A stretch of DNA of 64,000 nt from Bradyrhizobium paxllaeri. Its GTDB lineage: Bacteria; Pseudomonadota; Alphaproteobacteria; Rhizobiales; Xanthobacteraceae. The notes under the pieces are model-generated. The model was not told the DNA's origin and ran no database searches. It saw nothing but the letters and a program-made list of their open reading frames with translations. This document shows, piece by piece, positions 9,326 to 17,928 of the stretch; the first letter of the stretch is position 1, and each line of letters opens with the position of its first letter. The stretch lies in the NCBI RefSeq assembly GCF_001693515.2, contig NZ_CP042968.1:2418001-2482000 (forward strand). The letters run 5' to 3'. Position numbers and translations under genes: made by a program.

Positions 9326-9410
9326 GTAGCCCGGATGGAGCGAAGCGAAATCCGGGACTCTTTCGCCCGTGGTAGGAATCCCGGATTGCGCTGCGCTCCA
9401 TCCGGGCTAC
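9326..9410. repeat. REP-like palindrome with 32-bp arms
   Basis: Arms 9326-9357 and 9379-9410 pair over 32 bases with two mismatches; the outer 17 (GTAGCCCGGATGGAGCG) are perfect. It sits between the convergent anti-sigma and DUF2336 genes. This motif is a common dispersed palindrome in Bradyrhizobium as I remember it; here it probably also stops transcription from both sides. Confidence 0.8.
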
Positions 9411-9423
9411 ATGAACTAGCTGC

Positions 9424-10533
9424 TCACGCCGGCACGTTCTGCTGCATGCGGTGGAAGCGCAGCACCTGCTGCGCCGTCGACGGCCGCAATCGCTCATAGG
9501 TGTCCTGGCTGGCGAAAAGGTCGGTCGGCTCCGCGCCGGACAGTTCGTCGCGCATCTTGATGATGGTCCGGACCGTCGACCATGACAGCCCGGCGACCTT
9601 CGCCAGGATCATCACCCCTTCGGCCCGGCTTTCAATCATCATGTTCTCGGCGATCGCAACCGGTACGTTGGCAAGCGCCGCGATCGAGGCGTTGGCCTCG
9701 TCGAATTTCCCGGCCTTGGCAAACGACGCCACCTCCGATTCGTCGAGCCGGCCGTCCTCGTACAGTGACTTGACCAGCGCGTGCGCAATCGCAGTGTCTT
9801 TGGTGATCGTCGAAGTCGCCGAGCGCGCGCGTCGCGTTGCCTCCTTGACCACGGTCGGCACCTCGGCCGCCTGCTGCGGATTGGCGGCCTCCAGTCGTTG
9901 CCGCACCGTGTCGGAGGCCTTGGCGAGCAGTTTCAGATAGAGATGCCGCGGTACGGACGGGCGCATGCCGATCGAGGCCGTGAGATCGTCGTCGCCATCG
10001 GCGCGGTTGACGAGGCGGGTAAAGCCGCGCTCGGTGAATTCCGCGCCGGGATTGTTCACGGTCGAGGCGACCACCTGGTCGTTGCCGCGCTGGACCAGCA
10101 CGTCGGTGACCGCGCCGCTCAGGGTCTTGCGGGTCGAGATCGCCATCAAATGCGCCTGGCTCTTGCTGCGCGCATTCTCGATCAGGGTCTTGTCGTCGAG
10201 CCGCATCGACTGCGACAGCACGGGACCCGCCACCTCGATGACGTCATCGAATGCGAGTGCGCGGATCGTGAGCGGCGGCGCCGTGTCGATCGGAGCGAGA
10301 CGGTTGGCCAGCAGCATCTTGGCCGAGGTTTCGATGTGATCTATCAGGCACTGGAAGACGTCGTCGAACAGCCCGATCTGCTCGTCCGAATAATCCACCG
10401 CGCCGTTGATGAAGAGGTCGGTCACCCGGCGCAGGGTTTCTACCCGGCGCGCGACGGTTCCGTGCGCGAGCGTGGACTGCAACTCGTCGAGCAGACTTCC
10501 GGGCGAGAGAGAAGTGGCGGTCTTCGAAATCAT
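9424..10533 (-). CDS. DUF2336 domain-containing protein
   Basis: A 369-residue, mainly alpha-helical soluble protein. The run RRVETLRRVTDLFINGAVDYSDEQIGLFDDVFQCLIDHIE, and repeated helical hairpins later, match DUF2336, a family common in Alphaproteobacteria whose biochemical role is unknown and which is often found near signalling genes. I chose ATG 10533, with AGGA about 8 bases upstream, over a TTG at 10551. It follows the diguanylate cyclase on the same strand with a 66-base gap, so co-transcription is possible. A second DUF2336 protein lies at 48601-49578. Confidence 0.82.
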   Translation of the reverse strand: MISKTATSLSPGSLLDELQSTLAHGTVARRVETLRRVTDLFINGAVDYSDEQIGLFDDVFQCLIDHIETSAKMLLANRLAPIDTAPPLTIRALAFDDVIEVAGPVLSQSMRLDDKTLIENARSKSQAHLMAISTRKTLSGAVTDVLVQRGNDQVVASTVNNPGAEFTERGFTRLVNRADGDDDLTASIGMRPSVPRHLYLKLLAKASDTVRQRLEAANPQQAAEVPTVVKEATRRARSATSTITKDTAIAHALVKSLYEDGRLDESEVASFAKAGKFDEANASIAALANVPVAIAENMMIESRAEGVMILAKVAGLSWSTVRTIIKMRDELSGAEPTDLFASQDTYERLRPSTAQQVLRFHRMQQNVPA

Positions 10534-10599
10534 GACTCTGTCCTGGAGCAAAAGCCGGCGGCGGATTCTTCACTGCCGGAGGGAGCTGAAAATGTCGGA

Positions 10600-11748
10600 T
10601 CAGGCGCTGGTAATACGGTTGCGTCCCTGCGCCTTGGCTGCATAAAGCGCGCTGTCGGCGCGCGCGAGGAATGTGTCTGAGGTCTCGTTCGGGTTCAGCA
10701 TTGCAACGCCTGCCGACATCGTCACCTTCATGCCCGGCGAGAATGCGCTCCAATCGAGCTCGGCGATGATAACGCGCAGGCGGTCGAGCGCCCGCATGGC
10801 CTGGCCGGTGTCCATGCCGGGCAGCACCAGCAAAAATTCCTCGCCGCCATATCGGCCGAACCGGTCGACGCTGCGGATGTTGGCGAAGGTGGTGATCGAG
10901 AATGTCCGCAGCACTTCGTCGCCCGTCGGATGGCCGTAGGCGTCGTTGATGCGCTTGAACCAGTCGAGGTCGATCAGTGCGATGGAGCAGGGCGATCCGC
11001 CGCGGGCTGCGCGGTCAGTCTCCTCCTCCAGCATCCGCATGATGCTGCGGCGGTTGGACGAGCCGGTCAGTTCGTCGAGCTCCGCAAGCTCTTCGATTCG
11101 CTTGTACGCCGCCTTCAGTTCGAAGCTGCGGTCGTAGAGCATCTTGCGCATGGTGGAGCCATACAGTCCCACGAAGGCGCATTGCCCGATCGTGAAGACA
11201 AAGGAAAGCATGGCCGCGACGCGTTCGGCCTGCGTGGTGATCGGCAGGCCGATCGGCGTGTTGGTAAAGAGGAAGATCGGCGCCAGGCCGATCATGGTGA
11301 GCGTCCAGGTGATGATTGCCTGCCGGGACGTCATTCGCAGCGCGCCGAACCCGAAGATCAGGAATACGACGCTCAGGAAGGCAAATCCGATTTCGGGCGC
11401 CGCCAGCAGAAAGCCGAGCTGGATCACGACGTGGCCGGCGACCTGGAAGATCGTGAGATAGTGGTCCTCGAACCGGTCGTTGAAGTGGGCTTCCGACAGC
11501 ACGACGAAGATCGAGAGCAAACCGATGCCGGAAAGGAAATAGGCTGACGGGATGATGATCGGGACCGTGCCGGCGTAGCAGTAGACCAGCAGGACCGAGG
11601 TGATGAGCGAATAGCTGACGCCCTGGACCGCGAGCATATGGCGGCGCTGGCCGACCCGGCGCTTCAATACTTCCGAGGGCAGGCGGACCGGATATGCGGT
11701 CGCACTGTGGGAGGCTTGCCCCTGAAGCAATGAAGCCGCGCTGCTCAT
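10600..11748 (-). CDS. Membrane diguanylate cyclase (GGEEF) with product-inhibition site
   Basis: A 382-residue protein with about six N-terminal membrane helices (45-200), a short coiled linker, then a GGDEF domain (about 222-380). The active-site loop is GGEEF at 301-305, preceded by DLDWFKRINDAYGH. An RSVD motif at 292-295, five residues before GGEEF, fits the RxxD inhibitory site, so feedback inhibition by c-di-GMP is expected. It should make c-di-GMP from two GTP, controlling motility or surface growth. No EAL domain is present. The membrane part is not a named sensor that I recognise. Confidence 0.93.
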   Translation of the reverse strand: MSSAASLLQGQASHSATAYPVRLPSEVLKRRVGQRRHMLAVQGVSYSLITSVLLVYCYAGTVPIIIPSAYFLSGIGLLSIFVVLSEAHFNDRFEDHYLTIFQVAGHVVIQLGFLLAAPEIGFAFLSVVFLIFGFGALRMTSRQAIITWTLTMIGLAPIFLFTNTPIGLPITTQAERVAAMLSFVFTIGQCAFVGLYGSTMRKMLYDRSFELKAAYKRIEELAELDELTGSSNRRSIMRMLEEETDRAARGGSPCSIALIDLDWFKRINDAYGHPTGDEVLRTFSITTFANIRSVDRFGRYGGEEFLLVLPGMDTGQAMRALDRLRVIIAELDWSAFSPGMKVTMSAGVAMLNPNETSDTFLARADSALYAAKAQGRNRITSA

Positions 11749-12166
11749 GTCCGTCGCTGTTGGTGTGCGTCGGACGAAACTTTAGGGAATAAAGCCTTTA
11801 GGTTTGGTATCTTTTGACGTCGAATCGGGTCCGTTAAAACCCTGCCATTGCACTGTTTTCGCAGCAGAAATCTGCCGAATTCCGATAGGGTGGAACCCGC
11901 CTCCAGGGGGCGGCCGACCTCACGCAGATGCTGTCCTGCCGGCGAAGCCTTGATAAGGTCGCGGGTGGCGCGTCTTTAGGAAAGTGTTTCCGTAATATGG
12001 TACCAATAATGGGGCTCAACTTGCTTCGGCCGGGAAAATGGCCGGACCATGTCCGTCTGTGGGGTAGGTCACACATGCAATTCCGGCATTGCCGTAATGT
12101 GAAGAATCTCACTCTTCCCATCGAACCGCCGGCCACTCCCGTCCGACCAACCTTGCGAGACGGCCA
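11749..12166. other. 418-base divergent intergenic region with a small palindrome
   Basis: This gap separates the diguanylate cyclase (minus) from the second ECF sigma gene (plus) and must hold both promoters. I see no ORF with coding character. A perfect 5-bp palindrome GGAAA-gtg-TTTCC lies at 11979-11991, about 175 bases before the sigma start; it could be an operator but nothing further supports it. Confidence 0.4.
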
Positions 12167-12736
12167 TTGAGCGCGACACAGGCGGCTTCAGACGAAATTC
12201 TGATCGCTCGGATCGCTCAAGGCGACCGGCTCGCCATGCAGGTGCTTTACGGAAGGCACCATGTCAGGGTGTTCCGTTTCGGGCTTCGGCTCGTAAGGGA
12301 CGAACAGATTGCGGAAGATCTCATCAGCGAGGTTTTTCTCGATGTGTGGCGTCAGGCCGGTAAGTTCGAAGGCCGATCCGCCGTTACCACCTGGCTCCTG
12401 GCGATTACGCGTTTCAAGGCCCTTTCGGCACTTCGGCGCCGCAAGGACGTTGGACTGGACGACGAAACCGCGAACGCGATCGAGGACACGTCCGACGATC
12501 CGGAAGTGGTGGTTCAGAAGAAGGATACGGGTGAAGCGTTGCGGAAGTGCCTGACGGGCCTTTCGCCAGAGCATCGGGAGATCGTCGATCTCGTCTACTA
12601 CCACGAGAAATCCGTGGAAGAGGTGGCCGAAATCGTCGGTATTCCGGAGAACACCGTCAAGACGCGCCTGTTTTATGCGCGCAAGAAATTGGCCGAGTTG
12701 CTCAAGGCAGCAGGCATAGAGCGAGGTTGGCCATGA
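12167..12736 (+). CDS. ECF sigma factor (RpoE-like), first gene of a sigma/anti-sigma/subtilisin cassette
   Basis: A 189-residue ECF sigma factor. Region 2 spans about 25-90 (LYGRHHVRVFRFGLRLVRDE, then AEDLISEVFLDVW and SAVTTWLLAITRFKALSALRRR). Region 4 spans about 125-180 (LSPEHREIVDLVYYHEKSVEEVAEIVG, then PENTVKTRLFYARKKL). The start used is TTG 12167, as no good ATG lies nearby. Its stop overlaps the ATG of the next gene (ATGA), so sigma and anti-sigma are coupled. It probably transcribes its own operon, including the secreted protease, once the anti-sigma releases it; the signal is unknown. Confidence 0.9.
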   Translation: MSATQAASDEILIARIAQGDRLAMQVLYGRHHVRVFRFGLRLVRDEQIAEDLISEVFLDVWRQAGKFEGRSAVTTWLLAITRFKALSALRRRKDVGLDDETANAIEDTSDDPEVVVQKKDTGEALRKCLTGLSPEHREIVDLVYYHEKSVEEVAEIVGIPENTVKTRLFYARKKLAELLKAAGIERGWP

Positions 12737-13443
12737 TGGCAGCGAGCAAAAAAATGCTGGATCACGAGCCCAGCGAAGTCGAGACGCTGTTGCCCTTCCA
12801 CGCGGCCGGTACCCTGAACGCGCGCGATGCGCGCCGCGTCGAGGAAGCGCTCGCGAGCGATCCCGAACTGGCCCGGCAGTACGCCGTCATCCGTGAAGAA
12901 TACGCCGAGACGATCAGCCTCAACGAGAGCCTGGGTGCGCCGTCTGCGCGCGCCATGCAAAAGCTGTTCGCGGCGATCGACGCGGAGCCGGCGCGCGAAC
13001 CGGCGCGTTCGGTCAGCCTGTCGGCGCGGTTATCGGGATTCTTTGCAAGTCTGTCGCCGCGTACGCTGGCCTGGTCGGCGAGCCTCGGCGCCGTATTGCT
13101 GGTGTTGCAGGCCGGCGTCATCGGCACGGTGCTGATGAAGAACCAGACCGCTTCATTCCAGACCGCGTCGCTGAGCCTGAACGAGAAGCCGGCCGCGCCG
13201 CTTACGCGCGATCTCGGCAGCAGCATCACGCCGACGCGTGCGCTGGTGCGGTTTACACCCGAAGCCCGCATTGCCGACATCACCGCGCTGCTCGACAATT
13301 ACGAGGCTTCGATCGTCGATGGCGCCAAGGGCGGTATGTTCCGCCTTCAGTTCGGCAAGGCGATGAGCAAGGACGAGGCCGCAAGCCTGTTGAGCAGGCT
13401 GCAGCGTGAGAAGATCGTCAGCCTGGCGGTCGCAACGCCGTAG
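12733..13443 (+). CDS. Single-pass membrane anti-sigma factor
   Basis: A 236-residue protein. The N-terminus (VETLLPFHAAGTLNARDARRVEEAL, about 14-38) is the helical anti-sigma domain found in RskA/ChrR-like proteins, here without the zinc-binding HxxxCxxC. One membrane helix follows at about 115-137 (WSASLGAVLLVLQAGVIGTVLM), then a periplasmic domain of about 100 residues (RALVRFTPEARIADITALLDNY) that resembles a small inhibitor or sensor fold. It is coupled to the sigma gene by ATGA and precedes a subtilisin-like gene by about 35 bases. The periplasmic domain may interact with that protease; this is inference. Confidence 0.85.
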   Translation: MMAASKKMLDHEPSEVETLLPFHAAGTLNARDARRVEEALASDPELARQYAVIREEYAETISLNESLGAPSARAMQKLFAAIDAEPAREPARSVSLSARLSGFFASLSPRTLAWSASLGAVLLVLQAGVIGTVLMKNQTASFQTASLSLNEKPAAPLTRDLGSSITPTRALVRFTPEARIADITALLDNYEASIVDGAKGGMFRLQFGKAMSKDEAASLLSRLQREKIVSLAVATP

Positions 13444-13477
13444 AGGCTCCGGCGCGCCCCGGGAAAGCCGAGGTCCC

Positions 13478-15226
13478 ATGGTTCACGATGGCCCGAATTG
13501 GCTGATGAAGACGCGCCGCGCGGCATTGATTTTGCCGGCGGCGCTTTTGCCTTTGATCGCGGCGGCAGCTTCGCCGGTTCATGCGCAAAGCATCATGCGC
13601 ACGCCCAATCTCAATGTCGGGGTGCGGACGCCCACCATCAATCCGACGGTAACGCCGCGCATAAATCCCACCATCGCTGCGCGCCCGACTGTCGCTGCCC
13701 GCCCGAGCGTGAGCGCCGATCGGGTGGCGCGGACGCCGCCGACCCGGATCGGGACCATGAGTTCGACCCTGCGGGTACGTCCGGGCGCCGGCGTGCAGTC
13801 GACGCTGCCTTACGCGCGGTTTTCGCCCAACCTCTATCCGGCCTGCCAATATGCGATGCGCGGTCCCGACGGCGAATGCTTCGACCGCCCGGTCATGTCG
13901 GCCGGCGGCGGCAATGGCGCCTCGGCCAAGAAGGGCAAGGGCGGATCGGGCAACAACAACGCGCAGGCGGCGGTCAATCTGCGCGCGGTCAAGAATGAAC
14001 TCGTCGCCGAAATCGACGGCGCGTTATCGACCGCCGAGGCCGATGAACTGGCGCGGCGTCACGGCCTGGAGCGCATCTCCTCGCAGAGTTTCCCGTTGCT
14101 CGGCGGCACCATCGGCCTGTTCCGCATCGTCGATAACCGGTCGGTGGAAACCGTACGCCGCGAGTTCGCGGCCGACGGCAGCGTGCGTTCGGTGCAGCTC
14201 AATTTCCGGTACTTCCTGCAGGACCAGAAGAAGGCCTCGACCGAGGGCGACGCCGCGCAATACGCCGTCACCCAGCTTCGGCTGCCGCAGGCGCACAAGC
14301 TTGTCCGCGGCATGAACGTCACCATTGCGGTGATCGATTCAGGCGTCGACGCCAGGCATCCCGAACTCGCCAACTCGGTCGCCGATAGTTTTGACGCGCT
14401 CGGCAGCAAGGAAGGCCCGCATACCCACGGCACCGGGATTGCCGGCGCGATCGTCGCGCATGCCCGGCTGATGGGCAGCGCGCCGGAAGCGAGGTTGATT
14501 GCGATCCGCGCATTTGGCGCGGGATCGAAGGGCGCGGAGAGCACGTCCTACGTGATCCTTCGCGGATTGGACTATGCGGCCGAGCACGGCGCGCAGATCA
14601 TCAACATGAGCTTTGCCGGTCCGAAGGATCCGCTGATCGAGCGCGGCATCGCCGCGACGGCGGCCCGCGGCATCCTGATGGTCGCCGCGGCCGGCAATGC
14701 CGGTGCGAAATCGCTGCCGCTCTATCCGGCCGCCAATCCCAACGTCATCGCGGTCAGCGGCACCGACGCGCAGGAAAGGCTGTTTACGGCATCGAACCGC
14801 GGCAACCACATCGCGGTTGCCGCGCCTGGCGCGGATATCTTCCTGCCGGCGCCCGATGAAAAATATCAGATCACGTCGGGCACCTCGTTCTCCGCGGCCT
14901 ATATCAGCGGCGTTGCAGCGCTGATCATGGAGCGCAACCCGGCACTGAAGCCTGGCGATGTGCGCGCGATCCTCACGAACACCGCTCGCGATCTCGGTAT
15001 CCCCGGCCGCGACGATCAGTTCGGAGCGGGCGAAGCCGACGCCTTTGCGGCCGTGACCGCCGCAGCCGCCGCGCCGGCGGTTCCACTCGCCTCGGCCTCG
15101 GGCAAGCCGGGAGAAAAAGCGCCGGCGCTGGACCCATCCGCCGATAACGCTTCCGTGAGCCGGGCCCTGAATGACCCCCCGCCGTCGATGGCAGCGGACA
15201 AATCGGCCGCAAACGCCGCGAAATAA
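13478..15226 (+). CDS. Secreted subtilisin-like serine protease (S8 family)
   Basis: A 582-residue S8 peptidase. After the signal peptide (LPAALLPLIAAAASPVHA) comes a Thr/Pro/Arg-rich low-complexity stretch, then a propeptide-like segment (about 165-270). The catalytic domain carries the full triad: Asp287 in IAVIDSGVD, His317 in THGTGIAG and Ser470 in SGTSFSAA, with the oxyanion Asn in AAAGNAG. The start at 13478 has GAGG upstream; ATG 13505 would give a shorter n-region. It is third in the ECF sigma/anti-sigma cassette, so it is probably an exported product of the regulon or a feedback protease. Confidence 0.92.
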   Translation: MVHDGPNWLMKTRRAALILPAALLPLIAAAASPVHAQSIMRTPNLNVGVRTPTINPTVTPRINPTIAARPTVAARPSVSADRVARTPPTRIGTMSSTLRVRPGAGVQSTLPYARFSPNLYPACQYAMRGPDGECFDRPVMSAGGGNGASAKKGKGGSGNNNAQAAVNLRAVKNELVAEIDGALSTAEADELARRHGLERISSQSFPLLGGTIGLFRIVDNRSVETVRREFAADGSVRSVQLNFRYFLQDQKKASTEGDAAQYAVTQLRLPQAHKLVRGMNVTIAVIDSGVDARHPELANSVADSFDALGSKEGPHTHGTGIAGAIVAHARLMGSAPEARLIAIRAFGAGSKGAESTSYVILRGLDYAAEHGAQIINMSFAGPKDPLIERGIAATAARGILMVAAAGNAGAKSLPLYPAANPNVIAVSGTDAQERLFTASNRGNHIAVAAPGADIFLPAPDEKYQITSGTSFSAAYISGVAALIMERNPALKPGDVRAILTNTARDLGIPGRDDQFGAGEADAFAAVTAAAAAPAVPLASASGKPGEKAPALDPSADNASVSRALNDPPPSMAADKSAANAAK

Positions 15227-15324
15227 GCCCGTTACGTGGTGATTTTCGGCAATCGTCCCCTGAAGAGAACGTTAAAAAAATCTCCCGGCGTTTTGAACGT
15301 CCGGTGAGGGTGCCGCGACTTATC

Positions 15325-15432
15325 TATGTGGGAGCGGTTATCCCTCCCAGTGGCTGTATTCGGCGCGAGCGCCCATCCACCCCAAGCGCCCATATGGCTT
15401 GACCCGTCCGGTTGTCCCCCCGGACGGGTCTT
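15325..15432 (+). ncRNA. Candidate small RNA with C-rich hairpin loops and intrinsic terminator
   Basis: About 105 bases hold three consecutive hairpins: TGGGAG...CTCCCA (15329-15334/15344-15349), GGCG-CGAG-CGCC (15362-15373) and a strong terminator (15401-15430). Unpaired or loop segments are C-rich (ATCC, CCACCCC, TGTCCCC), as in rhizobial sRNAs that carry anti-Shine-Dalgarno motifs. A TTGAAC at 15293 and TATCTA at 15321 are imperfectly spaced promoter elements. No coding frame with an RBS fits. The 5' end is a guess. Confidence 0.4.
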
Positions 15433-15433
15433 T
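15401..15433 (+). terminator. Intrinsic terminator, 11-bp perfect stem
   Basis: GACCCGTCCGG (15401-15411) pairs perfectly with 15420-15430 around an 8-base loop, followed by TTT. It is too far (about 175 bases) from the protease stop to be its obvious terminator, which supports a separate short transcript. Confidence 0.75.
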
Positions 15434-15775
15434 CATTTTCGGCACAAGCTTTCAAAGAAGTTGCGTCGCATGCGGCGGTGCGCCTGCTTGCCGGGTACAA
15501 GTTTCTCGTTTGCCGGTGCGATGTGCAATTTTCCCGTGCGTCTTCTCACGCGCAACTGTCGGCGTGTGCTTCACAACGCGCCCATGCTGCTGTGCGGCCG
15601 GACGGTGGATTGAGGTGACAACTCCGTATTTGTGGCGGGTTTCTTTGTTTGCTGGCGCAATCCGTAGCTGCACGTACTGGACAACCAAAAAGTTTTCCAC
15701 AGAATATCCCTGTCATCTCCAAACTGATTCGTCTCTGGTTGCGTCTGCGTCCGTCTCTCTCTTACGGGCTGATTT
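15434..15775. other. Intergenic stretch, no gene seen
   Basis: Between the terminator and the next gene I see no frame with coding character. It probably holds the promoter for the 15776 gene. Confidence 0.5.
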
Positions 15776-16318
15776 ATGGCACATCCTGCAGACGTGGCAC
15801 GTGGCCGCAACATCGTTGCGCGCTGGTGCAACCTTGCCGAGCAACGGCTGGAATACCTTACTGAATTGTTCGAGACCGGGCGCTGGCGCCGCTTTCACAC
15901 CGAACGCGAATTTCTCGAAAACATCCGGGAAGCCAAGGCTGCGGTTGCAACCTGGCGCGACCTGCTGAGCCGTGAGGCCGCGCTCGACAACACGCAAATC
16001 GATTTGGCCTGGCTCGGCCGGCGTCGAACGCTGCCGCTGCCGCTGACGCCGCTGCCGCGCGATGAGGGGTACCGTCAGCCGGTCGTGCATCTTCAGCCGC
16101 AGCCGGTGGTGCAGCTTCAGCCGCAACCGGCGCCGATTGCGCCCACGCCGCCGCGCGATGTTCCCGCCGACGTTCTGGTCGCGCTGGAAAGCCAGCTCGC
16201 TGTGGTGGACGCCGCGCCGTCCGTGGCCGATCCGCTGGCGCTGGACGAGATATCGTTCCCGGCACTCGATCTCGATGCGATGAAAGAGCGCTACCCGCTG
16301 CTGCGCAACGCGCTGTAG
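15776..16318 (+). CDS. TIGR03809-like conserved protein
   Basis: A 180-residue protein. The N-terminal half (RWCNLAEQRLEYLTELFETGRW, then FLENIREAKAAVATWRDLL) matches what I remember of TIGR03809, a small family restricted to Bradyrhizobium-like bacteria and without known function. A Pro/Gln-rich linker follows, with the near-repeat QPVVHLQPQPVVQLQPQP at about 101-118, then an acidic C-terminus. It is convergent with the TIGR03808-like gene, 15 bases apart. No signal peptide or catalytic motif is visible. Confidence 0.75.
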   Translation: MAHPADVARGRNIVARWCNLAEQRLEYLTELFETGRWRRFHTEREFLENIREAKAAVATWRDLLSREAALDNTQIDLAWLGRRRTLPLPLTPLPRDEGYRQPVVHLQPQPVVQLQPQPAPIAPTPPRDVPADVLVALESQLAVVDAAPSVADPLALDEISFPALDLDAMKERYPLLRNAL

Positions 16319-16333
16319 GCGGGCGAGGGCAGG

Positions 16334-17704
16334 CTACCGCCTGACCGCGTTGCCGCCGACCACCACCTGCGCGTAACGCTGGGTGCCTTCGGCTGACAGA
16401 TCGGTCGTAATCGTGCGGGCGTGGTCGAGCCCGACCACGGCGCCGCGCGGGGTTTCCGAGATCATGTTGTTGTTGACCAGCGCCGTTCCCGCGCCCGGCA
16501 GCACCGATACGCCGACGCCGACGAAGGCCTTGCGGATCACGTTGCCGGTGATGGCGACATCGCGGAGATATTTGCCCCACCCGGCGATGATGCCGAAGGA
16601 AGGGGCGTTCTCCACCACATTGCCGGTGACCGTCGAGTCCGCCTCGACATAGATGCCGATCCCGGCGTCATCGTCGGGCGCGGTGCCGATCGGCCGCTTT
16701 GGCAGCAGGTTGCGGATGACGTTGCCCTGCACGACGGCGATGCGGCCGCCTTCGTTGAAATTGCACACGGAGACGCCGACGGCGGCGCCGTCGACGGTGT
16801 TGTTGGCGATCACGGCGCCTTCGAACGCGAATTCCGAATAGAGCGCGACCTCGCGGACATTGCTGACGCTGTTGTCGGTGATGTGAATATTCGACGCTGA
16901 ATTGCCGCGCACCGCCGAGTAGTCGCAATTTCTGATGCGGTTGCCGCGCACGATCACGTTGCCGGCGCGGAAGGCGTTGATGGCGTTGCCATACTGCCCG
17001 GAGCCGCCGGGGCCGGCCTTGATGTCCTCGATGCGGTTGTCGAGCACCAGGGTGCCGTCGTCGCCGATCGACGTGCGCAAGATCTCGATGCCGTTGTCGT
17101 TGGTATCGGTGACGGTGTTGCGCGAGACGATCAGGCCGAGCGCGTCAAAGGATACGACCGCGGTGGTCTCGATCTTGGTGAAGATGTTGTTGGAAATATC
17201 GCCCGAGACCTGCTCGAGCCAGATGCCGTTGCCGCCGCTGCCGGTGATTTCGCAGTCGGCGATGCGGACGTCGCGGCCGCCGAGGCAATGGACGAGGCCG
17301 CGCCGCGTCGGCAGCGGGATGCGGCCGCCATCGAAGGTGATGCCGGTCAGGCCGATATTGTTGGCGCCTTCGCTTTGCAGGATCGAGGCGCCGCCGGTGA
17401 ACACGAGCTTGGTCGCGCCGCGGATCCCGATCAGTTGGGTACCGTTTGCAAGCCGCAGCATGCCGGTGCGGTAGACGCCCGGCGGCAGCGCCAGCGGCAC
17501 CTGCGCGCGCGCGGCTTCATCGATCGCGCGCTGCAGTTTCGCCGTCTGATCGTCCGGACTGCCGGGGCGGACACCGAATTGCGTGACATCGCGGCCGAGC
17601 GTGGAGGTGAGGGGCGCGGCGCGCGCGGCGTCAGGCGACATCGCCAGCGCGCCGGCAACGCCGGCGGCGGAAGCACCAATGAGATGGCGGCGGTTCATGT
17701 CCAT
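16334..17704 (-). CDS. Twin-arginine-exported parallel beta-helix repeat protein (TIGR03808-like)
   Basis: A 456-residue protein with a Tat signal at its start (MNRRHLIGASAAG, then an Ala-rich core ending ARA). The N-terminus resembles pectate-lyase-like glycan enzymes (FGVRPGSPDDQTAKLQRAIDEA), followed by many right-handed beta-helix turns of the form ITGNVIRKAF or VRGNRIRNCD. The pattern fits the family I remember as TIGR03808 (RR_plus_rpt_1). It should fold in the cytoplasm and be exported, perhaps to bind or cleave envelope polysaccharide. I chose ATG 17704; the upstream in-frame ATG at 17779 would bury the Tat signal. Confidence 0.82.
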   Translation of the reverse strand: MDMNRRHLIGASAAGVAGALAMSPDAARAAPLTSTLGRDVTQFGVRPGSPDDQTAKLQRAIDEAARAQVPLALPPGVYRTGMLRLANGTQLIGIRGATKLVFTGGASILQSEGANNIGLTGITFDGGRIPLPTRRGLVHCLGGRDVRIADCEITGSGGNGIWLEQVSGDISNNIFTKIETTAVVSFDALGLIVSRNTVTDTNDNGIEILRTSIGDDGTLVLDNRIEDIKAGPGGSGQYGNAINAFRAGNVIVRGNRIRNCDYSAVRGNSASNIHITDNSVSNVREVALYSEFAFEGAVIANNTVDGAAVGVSVCNFNEGGRIAVVQGNVIRNLLPKRPIGTAPDDDAGIGIYVEADSTVTGNVVENAPSFGIIAGWGKYLRDVAITGNVIRKAFVGVGVSVLPGAGTALVNNNMISETPRGAVVGLDHARTITTDLSAEGTQRYAQVVVGGNAVRR

Positions 17705-17844
17705 GGTGAATGGCCCTCGCGCAATGCAGGTCGCGGCATTCGCAGGCCTCATAGGTATCGCGAAAATGCGACCGGGCATGGTGAAGACCGGGAAGAGAGG
17801 CGGCGATAGTTGAGGGTAGGGTTAATGTTGGGTGCGCCGGAATC

Positions 17845-17928
17845 CGTAGGGTGGGCAAAGCGTAGCGTGCCCACCGTTCTAATCCGGTGAACGCAATGGT
17901 GGGCACGCTACGCTTTGCCCACCCTACG
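17845..17928. repeat. REP-like palindrome with perfect 31-bp arms
   Basis: Arms 17845-17875 and 17898-17928 are perfect reverse complements (CGTAGGGTGGGCAAAGCG...), with a 22-base loop. The right arm includes the TAG stop of the adjacent C15 peptidase gene (17924-17926). It is a dispersed element type and probably also a 3' stabiliser or terminator. Confidence 0.85.

Noticed and set aside
15693..15701. TTTTCCACA, one mismatch from a DnaA box
   Set aside because: Single site without clustering, A+T-rich unwinding region or origin genes nearby.
15399..15968. A 189-residue frame crossing the terminator and the TIGR03809-like gene
   Set aside because: It overlaps a strong terminator and a better-supported gene in another frame.
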